Part shown: positions 33,501 through 44,775 of the stretch, piece by piece
Layout of the letters: every line of letters starts with the position of its first letter
Numbering within the stretch: position 1 is the stretch's first letter
From: Sipunculus nudus
Taxonomy: Eukaryota > Annelida > Sipuncula > Golfingiida > Sipunculidae
DNA length: 64,000 nucleotides
Assembly: GCA_026874595.1 (NCBI GenBank)
Contig: CM049318.1
Span: forward strand, 44,868,456 to 44,932,455
Reading direction: 5' to 3'
Notes under the pieces: generated by a model
Seen by the model: only the letters and a program-made list of their open reading frames with translations
Databases searched by the model: none
What the model was told of the DNA's origin: nothing
Translations under genes and position numbers: made by a program

Positions 33501-36500
33501 TGACAGACACTGTCAATGTCAGTTCTTTGTTTGATGAGGTTGAGGTAGTAGATTCCTCTCCTGACTCTGAAATGGAGTTATTTGAGCCATTCATACATGA
33601 TGGTTTTGTATCACTTTCAAGTGATTTTTCAGATTCTACCCCTATTAGAATTTTGAGGGTCACTGGTTTAGGCCAGACTCTCATGTTAGCAAACACTTTG
33701 TCATTTTGTGAAAGGTCCTTTTCTGGTACACATGCACTTGTTAATGGTGTGTTTTCAGACAGGCACACTTCAGTTCCGCTTCACAGTATCCATTTAAAGT
33801 CAGATTTGATTTCTGGGAATATTACTGTGGGAATAAGAATTACTCTACCCTTTAAGGGAATTCAGTTGCTACTAGGCAATGATGTTGCAGGTGACAAAGT
33901 ACAGCCTTTACCAATAGTGACAGAAAAGCCGTGACTTGATCAGGACACTGATCCTGAAAGTCAGGAAATTCCTGGTTTGTATCCTTCATGTGCTATAACT
34001 AGATCTATGGCCAAGCAAAAAACACACATTAGGAAAATGGTCCAGATAATAACACTCTGGGAGTCACTAATGACTCGTCTAACGACTCGCCCGTTCAGGA
34101 TGCAGCATTCTCAAGGTCAGAACTTATTGCGGAACAGCATAAGGTTCCCTGCGGCAATACCATTGCGCAAAATTAATGCAAAAAGTGTTGTCAAAGCTCT
34201 TACCAAGTTTTTTTACAACTTTTGGATTGCCAAAATCCATCCAGTCTGTCCAAGGGTCTAATTTTTTGTCTGGCTTATTCCAACAAGTAATGCTTAAGCT
34301 AGGTGTAAAACAGTACAGCTCTTCGCCATATCATCTTGAAAGTCAGGGCGCCCTCGAGCGTTTTCACCAGACATTAAAAACATGATCAGGACCTATTGCT
34401 ATGACAAACAGAAAGACTGGAATGAAGGAATCCACCTATTGCTGTTTGCTGTTAGAGAATCCTGTCAAGAGTTCTTGGGTTTTAGTCCCTTTGAACTAGT
34501 TTTTGGACACTCCGTTCGAGGTCCATTGAAACTGCTTAAAGAAAAAAGTCTTGTGTGAAAATCCTGATTCTCTTAGTTTACTGCAGTATGTCACGGACTT
34601 TCGCACTAAACTACACAATGCTTGTGAGATTGCAAAGTCAAATCTAAAATCTGCACAAAGTATAATGAAAACAAAGTATGTCAAGCACAGTGTAAGTAGG
34701 ACGTTTGAGCCTGGTGAAAAGGTCCTTGCCTTACTTCCCATCCCTGGCCGACCTCTGCAAGCTAGATATTTTGGTCCTTACTTTGTTGACAAGAAATAAG
34801 TGATTTAAATTACATATTGTTGACACCAAATAGGCGTAAGAAAAAGAAATGTGCCATGTTAACATGTTGAAACCATATTATGACAGAAATAGCACATCAG
34901 ATGTTGTACATAATGTTACTGCTGTAAATTATCTAAACACTGACCCTGACCCAGTTAAAGTAGATACTGATTGTAAGTGTGATGTAGACATTCAATGTGG
35001 TACAGTAGCATTTAAAAAACTCAGACGTGCTTAACAACCTGGATGTCAAAATGTCACACCTTACCGCACAACAACAACATGACCTCAAGAACCTGCTGCG
35101 GAATTATGAACATTTGTTTAGTGACATTCCAACGCGAACTTACATGTTGTGCTATGACGTCGATGTTGGCGAGGCAAGCGCAGTCAAGCAACATCCATAT
35201 AGACTGAATCCAGAAAAGCAAAAGTATCTACAGGATGAGAATCAAAATTTGCTGGAAAATGATTTTATTGAACCTAGTAACAGTAACTGGAGTTCACCAT
35301 GTATATACCATATATAGCCAGATTATCGAGAGCTGGACTCTGTCACCAAGACTGACACGTTCCCGATTCCGAGGATCGATGGTTGTATTGATAGAGCCGG
35401 TAGCTCCAGATATGTCTCCAAGTTTGACTTGCTAAAAGGATTCTGGCAAGTTCCGCTGACAGAACGAGCGAAAGAAGTGTCCGCATTTGTGACGCCGCAA
35501 GGACTGTACTAGTATAAAGTTATGCCGTTTGGCATGAAGAACTCGCCAGTCACGTTCCAGCGCCTCATTCATATGGTTGTCAAGGACATTCAGAGCTGCG
35601 AGGCATATATTGATGACCTCATTGTGCACAGCGACACCTGGGAAAAACATCTGCAAATTCTTCGGGACCTCTTCGAAAGACTCAGTATAGCACGTCTGAC
35701 CATCAACATAGTAAAATCTGAGTTTTGTCATGCACGAGTAACATTTTTGGGTCATATTGAAGGCAGGGTCAAGTAAAGTCTGTTGATGCTAAGATAAGTG
35801 CTATTTCTGCATTTCCTAGACCAGAAAACAAAAAGCAAATAATGCGTTTGCTTCATATGGTTGACTACTACAGGAAGTTTTGTCCAAATTTTGCTGCTGT
35901 AGCTGAACCTTTGACTTATTTGTTAAAGAAGAAACAGAAGTTTGTATGGAATGTTCAGTGTGAAAATGCATTTCAGAATTTGAAAGCAATTCTGCAAAGT
36001 TCACCAGTTTTAGCAGCTCCAGACCTTTCTGTACGTTTTAAGTTAGCTGTAGATGCTAGTGATACTGCTGCTGGTGCCGTGTTGTTACAAGAAGGCAATG
36101 ATGGCATAGATCATCAAATTTGTTATTTCTAAAGAAAGTTTAATGCAAACCAGAAAAACTACTCCACTATTGTGAAATAATGTTTGGCTTTGATTTTGGC
36201 GTTGCAACATTTAGAAGTTTATGTTACTTCATCAGTCAGGCCTATCATTGTCTTCAGTGATCACAATCCCCTCACGTTCATAAACAAGTTGAAATGTAAA
36301 AATCAAAGATTGTTGAGATGGAGTTTGTTCTTACAGGGTTACAATCTTGATATCATACACATTAAAGGGAAAACAAGGTACTTGCTGATTGCTTATCGAG
36401 ATGTTTATGGAATGTTGTAAATAAGATGATTTTTGAGATGTTGTAAAAATTCAGTGTTTGTGATCGCAAAAAGAAAGTTTTCCGTGAAAACTTTCTTTTT

Positions 36501-36506
36501 TCTTAC

Positions 36507-36518
36507 AGGAGGGGGGAG
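36507..36518 (+). other. Polypurine tract of the plus-strand Gmr1-type element
   Basis: AGGAGGGGGGAG lies directly before the TGTTAC start of the LTR. This is the position and composition expected for the primer of plus-strand DNA synthesis in LTR elements. Confidence 0.8.
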
Positions 36519-37311
36519 TGTTACAGGTGCTCTTTTTATTGTGTGACACGGGCGTAACTCGTGTTGTGACATCCTCGCCGGGCCGTTTGTTACATTCGCA
36601 GTTTAATCCATACTAGTTGAACTCTTGTTGTCATGTTAGCCTTGGGCTTTCTCGCCTGGTCGTGAGTCACGTGTGGACCCTGGTATGTAGAGATACACAG
36701 CATTGTTCTTCTAGATGATTCCTGTAACGCGTGTTTACCGTGTTGTGTAAGATCTTTTAGACTGTTTGAGAAGTGGAAAATTCCCGGCTTGGGGTGAAGA
36801 GTATATAAAGGGGCTATGTTTTAGAGCCGAGAGAGAGAGAGAGAGAGCAGAGAAGATTTCCAGCGAACGCAGAAGCGTGTGTGTTAGTTTCTGGGACCTT
36901 ATCCGACGAGTGCGGCAATTATAGATTTTCTTTTGGACTTCAGTTTACTTTCTGGATTTTTGCAAAAGCTTTACACTGGACTGTCATTCTCCGAGAGTAT
37001 ACATTTAAAGAACTTATCGTTGTGACGGTGGTTGGTATCCAGGTACTGTGCACATTTTTTATTTTACTATGTGATTGTATTGATTAGTTGTTATGCCACT
37101 GTTTTACAGAATTGATTTAGTGTATTGTGATGTTAGGGTTGTTTTAAGAATAAATTACAGTTATTTCTTAACAAAAAACCAAGGACTTCTTTATTCATTC
37201 CCCTAGACATTTCACGCTGCCTAGTGTTACAGAATCTGATTTTTTTTATCTCCTTGACAAAATTTGTGTTCATCACGCATACGTGATCTGTTTATATTAA
37301 GTTTCGTAACA
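36519..37311 (+). mobile_element. 3' LTR of the plus-strand Gmr1-type element
   Basis: This is a 793-bp LTR bounded by TGTTACAGG and TTTCGTAACA, so its ends are the short inverted repeat TGTTAC/GTAACA. It has a TATA-like GTATATAAAGGGGC box near 36801 and an AATAAATTACAG region near 37148. It is the most complete of four copies of this LTR in the window. Confidence 0.88.
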
Positions 37312-40300
37312 AAAGACATTATTCACAATCATTTCCTTATCCTGTGATTGACGAAAATTACTGCATAATTCAAATCAATATCTTTCAGCGCACTATAGCT
37401 ACTGCACATATTTGAAAATACTTTTCAATATCCATCTCAGACAATTAAATTCATCAAATATTCATACCAATTCACATCAATTAATAACATATCAGCTAAG
37501 ACATTATATCTGCCTCTAATGTGTTTTACAATGATATCATACTCTTGTAAGAGCAGACTCCATTTTTAACAAGCGTCTGTTATTGTTTTTCGTTTTGTCC
37601 AGGAACACCTTTGGATTGTGATCGGTATTAATCACTAACGGATGTGAAACTGACCTTACGTAAACCTCGAAGTATTGTAACGCTAAGATAAGTGTCAATA
37701 ATTATTTTTCAATGGTCGAATAGTTTCTCTGATAGTCTTTGAATTTCTTTAATCAATCCCTTGTTCATCTTCTGTACCAATATAGCACCGGCAGCCTGCT
37801 AACTAGCATGTGCACATAATTTAAAATTTTGTCAAAGTCAGGTGCTTTCAGTACAGGTGTATTGACCATCATTGACTTCAAATTCTCAAAAGCTGCTTCG
37901 CATTCATCTGTCCAAAGAAATACCTCTTTTTTTCTTTAACAGATTTGTAAGCGGGGCAGTTATCTCATCGAAATTCTTACAGAACTTTCTATAGTACCTT
38001 GCATGCCCCATAAACCTTTGGAAACCCTTTTTAGATGAAGGCCTTTGAATATTCAATATAGCCTCGATTTTGACATGGACTGGTTCTACATCACCTTGTC
38101 CTATGACATGACCTAAATAAATGACCTTTGCTTTCCCGAAATCACTCTTTGCTAATTTTATTGTCATCTATATATGCCTCAACACGTTCAAGATTGTTTA
38201 TACAGATATTGATGAGGCGTTGGAACGAGGCCCCTGCTTCCTTATTCCGAATGGCATAACATTGTATTCAAATAATCCATCAGGAATTACAAAAGCTGAG
38301 ATTTTCCTCGCTCTCTCGGTTAGAGGAACACCCCAATAACCTTTTAACAAGTCACATGTTTGGCTTTGCCTATTCTATCAATGCAGCCATCTACTCTTGG
38401 TATAGGATATGTATCTGTTTTGGTTACAGCATTTACTTTTCTAAAATCAGTACAAAATCTATGATTTTATCTGGTTTTGGTACAAATAAACATGGAGAAC
38501 TCAATTCACTTTGACTTTCCCTAATGATATTATTTTTAAACATGTATTCTACTTCTTTTCTTAAGTTTGCGAGAGTTTCAGGGTTAACTCTATACGGATG
38601 TTGTTTTATTCACTTTGCATCGCCGACATCCACATCATGGCATAAAACTTTAGTTCTGCTAGGCACATCAGGAAAGATGTGTTTATATTTCCTCATCAGT
38701 TCTGATAACTCTCGTGATTCTTTAGACGAAAGATGCCTTAATTTTTCATCCAAATTTGCCAGAATCTCTGAATTACCCAATTTTGGTATTTCATTCATGT
38801 CTTTACTTTTATCAAAATCTTTAAACCTATTGTCATTTTCTTTTGTTTCATCATCAATAGATACTAAACAAGCTGGATTCACCTGTGTGTCATCTCTATC
38901 GAAATATGGTTTGAGCATGTTTACATGTCATAACTGAGTTTTCTTTACGCCTGCCTGGAGTTTTGATTACGCAATCGACATTACTGGTTTTTCTGTGAAT
39001 TTCATAGGGTCCATGATACCGTGCTTGCAATGGACCGTCTCCACATGGTAACAATGCCAATACTTTATCTCCAACCCTGAATTCTTGATCTCTAGCCTTT
39101 TTGTCATACCTTGTTTTTATTTTAGTCCGTGCTTTTGCCAAGTTTTTTCTAGCTAGGTCACATGCTTCGTTTAACCTTTCATTGAATTTGACCATACAGT
39201 CCAAAACGTTCCTTTTTGTACTCTGTTTATTGACCCATTGATCTTTAATCACTTTTAAAGGACCCCTTATTGTGTGGCCAAACACAAGTTCAAACGAAGT
39301 GAACCCAAGCGATTCTAGAACAGAATCTCTGACCGCAAATAACAATAGCGGAACGCCTTCGTCCCAGTCCTGCTTGTTATGAAAACAGTAGGTTTTTTAA
39401 CATTGAAACTTTTCATTGGAATGGAATCTCTCTAAAGCACCTTTGGATTGTGAATGATAGGCATATGAAATAATTTGATGCACACCCAAATCATTGGTTA
39501 GCTGTTGGAACAACCCAGAAGTAAAATTTGTACCCTGATCTGATTGTATTTCTTTAGGCATTCTAAACATTGTAAAGAATTTGATCAAAGCCTTTGCGAT
39601 AGTCCGCGCTTTTATATTCCTCAGAGGAATGGCCTCTGGAAATCTTGTTGTGGTACACATTATAGTGAACAAATACTGGTTTCCATTCTATGTTCTGGGC
39701 ATTGGACCCAAACAATCTATAAGGACACGACTTAGAGGTTCTTTCATGACTGGAATGGGTTGTAATGGAGCTTTTAGCGAATCATGACTGTATTTTCCTA
39801 TCATCTGGCAAGTATGACAAGTTTTACAAAACTGCGTTACATCTTGATTCATCTTAGGCCAAAAGAAATGTCTCATGATTATTTCTTTGGTTTTGTTTAC
39901 ACCTAAATGTCCTGCCAAAGGCGATTCATGGGCTACCTTTATAATTTCTGACCTATAAACTTTAGGAACTACAATTGATTTAATGTAGCCCAGTCCTCTG
40001 TTGCTAGAATATCTCTTGGTTTCTTTTTTCTCATTAATACATCATTTTGTATATAATAACCTGATGACACCTTTTCTAATTCCTCGGTTGACAAAATCAA
40101 ATCGTACTGATGTATTAAGATCTTTCTTTTGTTCTTTCAATAAACTATTTCTATTCCGAAATGTCTCATCCGGTGATTTCTCAGCTCTTTTCTCGTTCTG
40201 AGAAAAAAGAAACGCTGATTGGTCATTACAATGATCGGTGAAATTCATGAATGTTTGTGACAAATCTATTATGTCATCATCATCAACAGTACCCCTATCT

Positions 40301-42110
40301 GCATTATCACCAGCGGTCCTATAGACCATAGCCGTACCGGCTTTATCATCGGTAGAAATTTGGCCCACAGCCATACCGGCCTTATCAGTTGCACTCTTGT
40401 TCACTGTAACATTATTGCCTCTTTTAGCCATTGCCCGAGTGACTGCATAGGCTGGAAACAACCCCTTGTTTCCGCCTCACTAACATCGCTAGCCCTAGGT
40501 TTAGACACCATGCAAGGATAAGCTGTCACCCTAACTTCCGCCAAATAATTCCCCAATAACAATAAAACACCTTTTACAGGTAATCTGGGCATAATTCCCA
40601 CAGTAACAGGACCTGACACCAACTCTGACTCCAACAGGACGTTGTGCAGAGGTACATGAACAATATAATCTTCCCTATCTAATACCCTGAGCTAATACTA
40701 TTTCTCCGGTAGCAGTCTCTTCCGAAAAAGGCAATTCACTTTTCATTAACAAGGACTGAGACGCACCAGAATTCCTCAGAATTTTTAACGGAACTGGGTC
40801 AATACTGTCTCCTACTAAGGACACGACAGCTTCTGGCACAAAAAAACTCTTTAAGAATGGCCCTAGAGTCATAATTTTTTCCCACAAAGACAGGATCCTG
40901 TAATCCTACTCTCCCCCACGGAGGTTCACAAAACAAGCTCTTGTGCGAACACACAAGCGTATTAAGCGACGCTTTTTTAGACAATGCTTCTTTACTCCTT
41001 TTGAGTTCGAAACACTTGGACATAATATGCCCTGTTTTTTTTACAATAATAGCAGATGGGTCCCTGCCTATTTTGAGGCCTTTCTACCCATTTATTCTCA
41101 AGACAATACTCTTTCCTGGTTCGAGGTGGACTCCCCTTTTTGTCACTGCCATTTACATTTCTTAGTTTAATAAAACCCACTTTTCTAGGTCTATCAAATT
41201 TGTGTTTATGATTTAAAGCAAACTCATCAGCAAACTACTTCCTTCTCAGCTAAATATGTCTTAATATCATCTCTAACACATTTCTTAAATTCTTCAACTA
41301 ATATCAAGTGCTTAAGTTTTTCATAATTTGAATTCACTTCTTTTGAGTTACACCATTTCTCAAAAAGCACCTCTTTATCATGAGCAAATTAAACAGGTGT
41401 TTAACTCCAATGTTTTCTCGAATTTCGAAACTTCTGTCTGTAACCTTCCGGTACTAATTCATACGCATGAAGTACAGCAGATTTCAGAATATCATAATTT
41501 GAACAATCCTCTTTAGTCATTGCCGAATATACCTCTTGAGCTTTTCCCGTTAGTACACTTTGTATCAAAATAGACGATAACTCTCTAGTTTCTCTTAATT
41601 CTAGTTCTTTCAATTTCAGCTGATATTCTAATTGTTTAGAGTCAGCACCTTTAAGGTTTCATATGGATATAAATCCAGAACAGAAGGGTCAAGTATATCA
41701 TTATCCACAAAAGAATACACAATATTTCTTTTCAATTCTGCTTTTCTCATAGACTGTTTACCTTCTATCTCTAGTTTTCCACAAGTTTCTAATGAATCAA
41801 CCTTTGTTTCATTTGGTCTAAGGCCTTAGTGGTAGGATTCTCTATGAATTAGTCAATATCCATTTTGAAAGACAACATTCAAGTGACAAAGACCTTATAA
41901 ATATACCCCTACACAGTTCTCCTATCCCACTAAATACATAACATTGACACTATACAGCGAGTCTTTCGTATTTCCAAAAATTATAGTGAACCCATACACA
42001 GTATAATACAAAACAATTATGAAAATACCAGATATGACTGACCTGACCTCAATTCATACCCCTGAAAAACGAGCCAAAGAGAAAAGCAAAGAGACGAGCC
42101 CCCATTAATA
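37312..42110 (-). mobile_element. Second family of Gmr1-type Ty3/Gypsy element, decayed
   Basis: This fossil reads on the minus strand. It has a gag-like region (about 41860-40990, with a Cys-rich knuckle near 41050), a protease region (about 40900-40400), integrase with an H-H-C-C zinc segment (MAGHLGVNKT to CHTCQMIGKY, about 39918-39790) and catalytic core (about 39690-38900), reverse transcriptase to connection region (about 38900-37910), and RNase H (about 37900-37500). Integrase precedes reverse transcriptase. Sequence identity to the other family is low at the DNA level, so this is a separate lineage. It has a 5' LTR and primer site, but no 3' LTR was seen before the junction with the LTR ending at 37311. 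It is broken, with many disabling changes. Confidence 0.8.
42091..42104 (-). other. Putative primer binding site (tRNA-Pro type)
   Basis: On the minus strand this reads TGGGGGCTCGTCTC. Its first 12 bases equal the start of the well-known proline-tRNA primer site TGGGGGCTCGTC of some retroviruses. It lies six bases inside the LTR border at 42111. Assignment of the tRNA is by established knowledge of that motif. Confidence 0.6.
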
Positions 42111-42424
42111 TGTTATGTGTAACTAAAAACTTTCATCCGGCTTCCACACCCAACCAACTCATCTGAAGAAAGACTCTAAATGATAATATTTATAATAAAC
42201 AAATCATTACATACAATTTATACAAGAAAAAATGTTTTTGGTTCACCTAAAAGTCTGTCCAAGTAAGACACCCATTTTAAGAAGTGAAGTAGGTGTGTCT
42301 CCAAATTAAACTAGAATACGGGTAGTCGACAAGCGACTACGTGCATCCGCCAATATCAGAGTAGGACGGGTTAAGTGAGGCATGGATTGATAGGCAAGGG
42401 GAAATAGAGTTACGTGTGTTACAT
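42111..42424 (-). mobile_element. 5' LTR of the second-family Gmr1-type element
   Basis: The segment starts TGTTATGTGTAACT on the plus strand. The best outer border is near GTTACGTGTGTTACA at about 42411-42424, giving an LTR of about 314 bp. The inner border is well supported by the adjacent primer site. The outer border is tentative because no second LTR copy is present for comparison. Confidence 0.5.
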
Positions 42425-43240
42425 ATTAGAATGGATGTCTGCCATGTAAACATGATTGTAGGTGGCGCCACCTGTTATTTGAACGAGAAATTATCCAAGA
42501 TGTATACATATGCAAAATTTCAGGTTGAAACGTCAAACCACTGCAGAGATATGAGTGATTTTATCCCTCAGCAGACAAACAGATGGACGCCGTGCAAAAA
42601 TGGCTGCAGGTGGAGCCACCATTTTTGTGTATGTTATAAAGCTATCCAAGGGCTATATTTGTGTAAAAAAATTCCTGATTGGTCGAACGAGTCCGGAGAT
42701 ATAAGCAACGATGTCTACAGCGTGAACGTGAATGTAGGTGGCGCCACCTGTCATAAAATCAAGAAAGCTATGCGGGATGTATACGCAGGCCGAATTTCAA
42801 GTAATTTGGCCAAACCACTGCAGAGATATGAGTGATTTTAACCCAAGGCAGACAAACAGATGGACGCTGTGCAAAAATGGATGCAAGTGGCGCCACCATT
42901 TTTGTGTATGTTATAAAGCTATCCATGGGCTACATTTGTGTAAATTTTTTTCCTGACTGGTCGAACGGTTCCCGAGATATGAGCTTGGGTGTCTGCAGCA
43001 TGAACTTGAATGTAGGTGGCGCCACCTGTCATAAAATCTAGAAAGCTATCTATGATGTATACGCATGCCGAATTTCAGGTGAATTAGTCAAACCACTGCA
43101 GAGATATGAGTGATTTTAACCCAAGGCAGATGAACAGATGGACACTGTGCAAAATGGCTGCAGGTTGCGCCACCATTTTTTGTGTATGTTATAAAGCTAT
43201 CCAAGGGCTACATTTGTGTAAAAAAATTTTCCTGGTCGGC
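42411..43240. repeat. About 277-bp tandem repeat, three units
   Basis: The palindrome GGTGGCGCCACC occurs at about 42461, 42737 and 43015, a period of 276-278 bp. Each unit also carries CCACTGCAGAGATATGAGTG, GACAAACAGATGGACGC, TGCAAAAATGG, GTGTATGTTATAAAGC and TTCCTGA-TTGGTCGAACG. A partial fourth copy ends near 43240 with a CGGTTCCCG stretch. The left end overlaps the tentative LTR border. Confidence 0.8.
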
Positions 43241-43430
43241 CAAACGGTTCCCGTGGGAACGGTGGGTTTATGTGTGGAAACAGACGCTCAAACGGACGCT
43301 GGGCAGAGACGAAAGGTCAGAGGTCAAGGCCAATTGGTTAGGCACCAGTTCACATGTAACCCGATAATTGTTGTAAGTTTCGGAAAAATCCGCCCAGTAG
43401 TCTCAGAGGAGTTCTCCGGAAACGAACGCG
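43240..43430. other. Unassigned linker after the 277-bp repeat
   Basis: The sequence continues with ACAGACGCTCAAACGGACGC and AGAGGTCAAGG but shows no further period. No open frame with a recognisable domain was found. Confidence 0.35.
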
Positions 43431-43472
43431 GTGGCGGCGGCGGCGGTGGCGGCGGTGGCGGCGGCGGCGGAA
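43429..43472. repeat. (GGC/GGT)n microsatellite
   Basis: About fourteen GGN triplets run uninterrupted. In one plus-strand frame they read as poly-Gly, but no gene supports that. The regular GG pairs could form a two-layer G-quadruplex on the plus strand. Confidence 0.9.
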
Positions 43473-43488
43473 CCCGGTCAAAAACAGA

Positions 43489-43518
43489 GTATCCGCAAAA
43501 CTTCGTTTTGGCGGATAC
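43489..43518. other. Hairpin with one-base bulge
   Basis: GTATCCGCAAAAC (43489-43501) pairs with GTTTTGGCGGATAC (43505-43518) with one extra G and a 3-base loop. Confidence 0.8.
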
Positions 43519-43583
43519 AATAAATCACATAATTCGAGTGCGAGTGCAGGTACGGCCCCTGGGGCTGCGTATGAGCCGTTCAC

Positions 43584-43630
43584 GTATGCGCGATATACCA
43601 GTCAGTTTCTAACTGGTATATCGCGCATAC
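43584..43630. other. Perfect 19-bp hairpin, 9-base loop
   Basis: GTATGCGCGATATACCAGT (43584-43602) and ACTGGTATATCGCGCATAC (43612-43630) are perfect reverse complements around CAGTTTCTA. The outer CACG and CGTG (separated by TCAA on the right) extend the symmetry. Nothing like it recurs elsewhere in the window. Confidence 0.92.
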
Positions 43631-43639
43631 TCAACGTGC

Positions 43640-44771
43640 TTACGGTTTCTAAGCAATTTTAGTGCTGGAAACGAGTGCCAGTGGTTCACGGTAAAATGTC
43701 CATCCTCAAACATAGTTAAGTTCAAGGCCCGTCGTGAAATAAGTACGCTGTTAAGCTTAAACGGCGGTTTAGTAAGTCGGGGTTTTGTGGACTACCTTTC
43801 GGTGGTATGCTCAGCGTCGGTTTAAAGCCATACAAGTTAAACCGCGGACTAACTGGATATATGCATATTAATGAAGAAGGTCAATGAAGTTCACCGTCCC
43901 TCAGAGCTAAAAATAGTGTTGACATGCGCTTATGTACACGGCAGGTAAGAGTTTCCCGGAAAACAAGAGTGGCGCACTGCAACGACTGATCGAAAGTAAG
44001 TAAAATTAGCCTGATCAACGTTTCATAACCAAAAATATGGATTGTAAACAGTAACATTTGCTCGGAAAAAATACTCGCTGACCTTACGCTAACCATATTG
44101 TTTATATGGCGCTTATTCAAAATGGAACAAGGTCCGGCCTATAATTGTGACCACCCATTGCCCACTCTGCCCTCACAGTGGTTCCTGTAATTATCCATGA
44201 CCCCATTACCATTTAGCTTTACCGGTCAATCTTTAGACCCTTCATATGATAAAACAACAATAATCATAATACCTGTCTGTCAAATGGTAGGCCTATCCCG
44301 CCTCCTGTTGCTTGTATATTCATAATTATTATACATATCTTTTTCTTGACGCAGCTTATCAGTATCATTTCTTCCCCAGCATCTAATTGTTATTTTCAAC
44401 CTCTTTCAGCCCTCTGCTTCTACTTACCTGTGAACACTCTCCTGGTCTTAAGCCAATACCTACCTGTAATAGGACCCTAAATATATATATATATTCATAA
44501 TTATCACAACATATATAGTACATATAACATGTACAACATATGACATATAATATATGATATATGTAATATATAACAATAATATAATTATATATATATATAT
44601 ATATATATTCATTATTATTATCATCACAATCCAATGTCTGTTATTCCAAGGATACAAACTTCTCGTCAGCCTCATTACAGCTTCATATATTATAAATTTG
44701 TATATTATAATATACACATAGTAGTCATGAATTATTACACAATGCAAATTTATATTTCTCTTTTATTGCAG
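43640..44771. other. Unassigned region with TA microsatellites and a possible intron
   Basis: TTAAGCTTAAAC and GGTTTAA/TTAAACC pairs lie near 43755-43850. Consensus-like 5' splice donors occur at CGGCAGGTAAGAG (about 43945) and GAAAGTAAGTAAAA (about 43995). The tracts at 44480-44494 and 44584-44609 are (TA)n runs. The region ends in TTTCTCTTTTATTGCAG at 44771, a strong 3' splice acceptor. This would fit an intron between a noncoding first exon near 43850-43995 and the exon at 44772. No transcript evidence is available. Confidence 0.4.
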
Positions 44772-44775
44772 GAGC

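Larger units (their letters stand above)
32800..37311 (+). mobile_element. Gmr1-type Ty3/Gypsy element, decayed (head-to-head partner)
   Basis: This is a fossil on the plus strand, the same family as 23869-32700 but in the opposite orientation. Parts in order are a shortened gag-like segment (about 32830-33490), a retroviral-type aspartic protease region (about 33600-33930), integrase (about 34150-34800), reverse transcriptase with YIDDLIVHS (about 35030-35770), RNase H (about 35840-36420), a purine tract and a 3' LTR (36519-37311). Integrase again precedes reverse transcriptase. No 5' LTR is present. It is broken, with roughly ten or more disabling changes. The element starts inside gag, and the sequence shared with the minus copy begins near ATTAGCTGATGATTATT. 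Confidence 0.85.

Noticed and set aside
43389-43612. Poly-glycine protein encoded across the GGC microsatellite
   Set aside because: The frame consists of a microsatellite plus hairpin sequence, with no domain, no splice support and no homologous copy.
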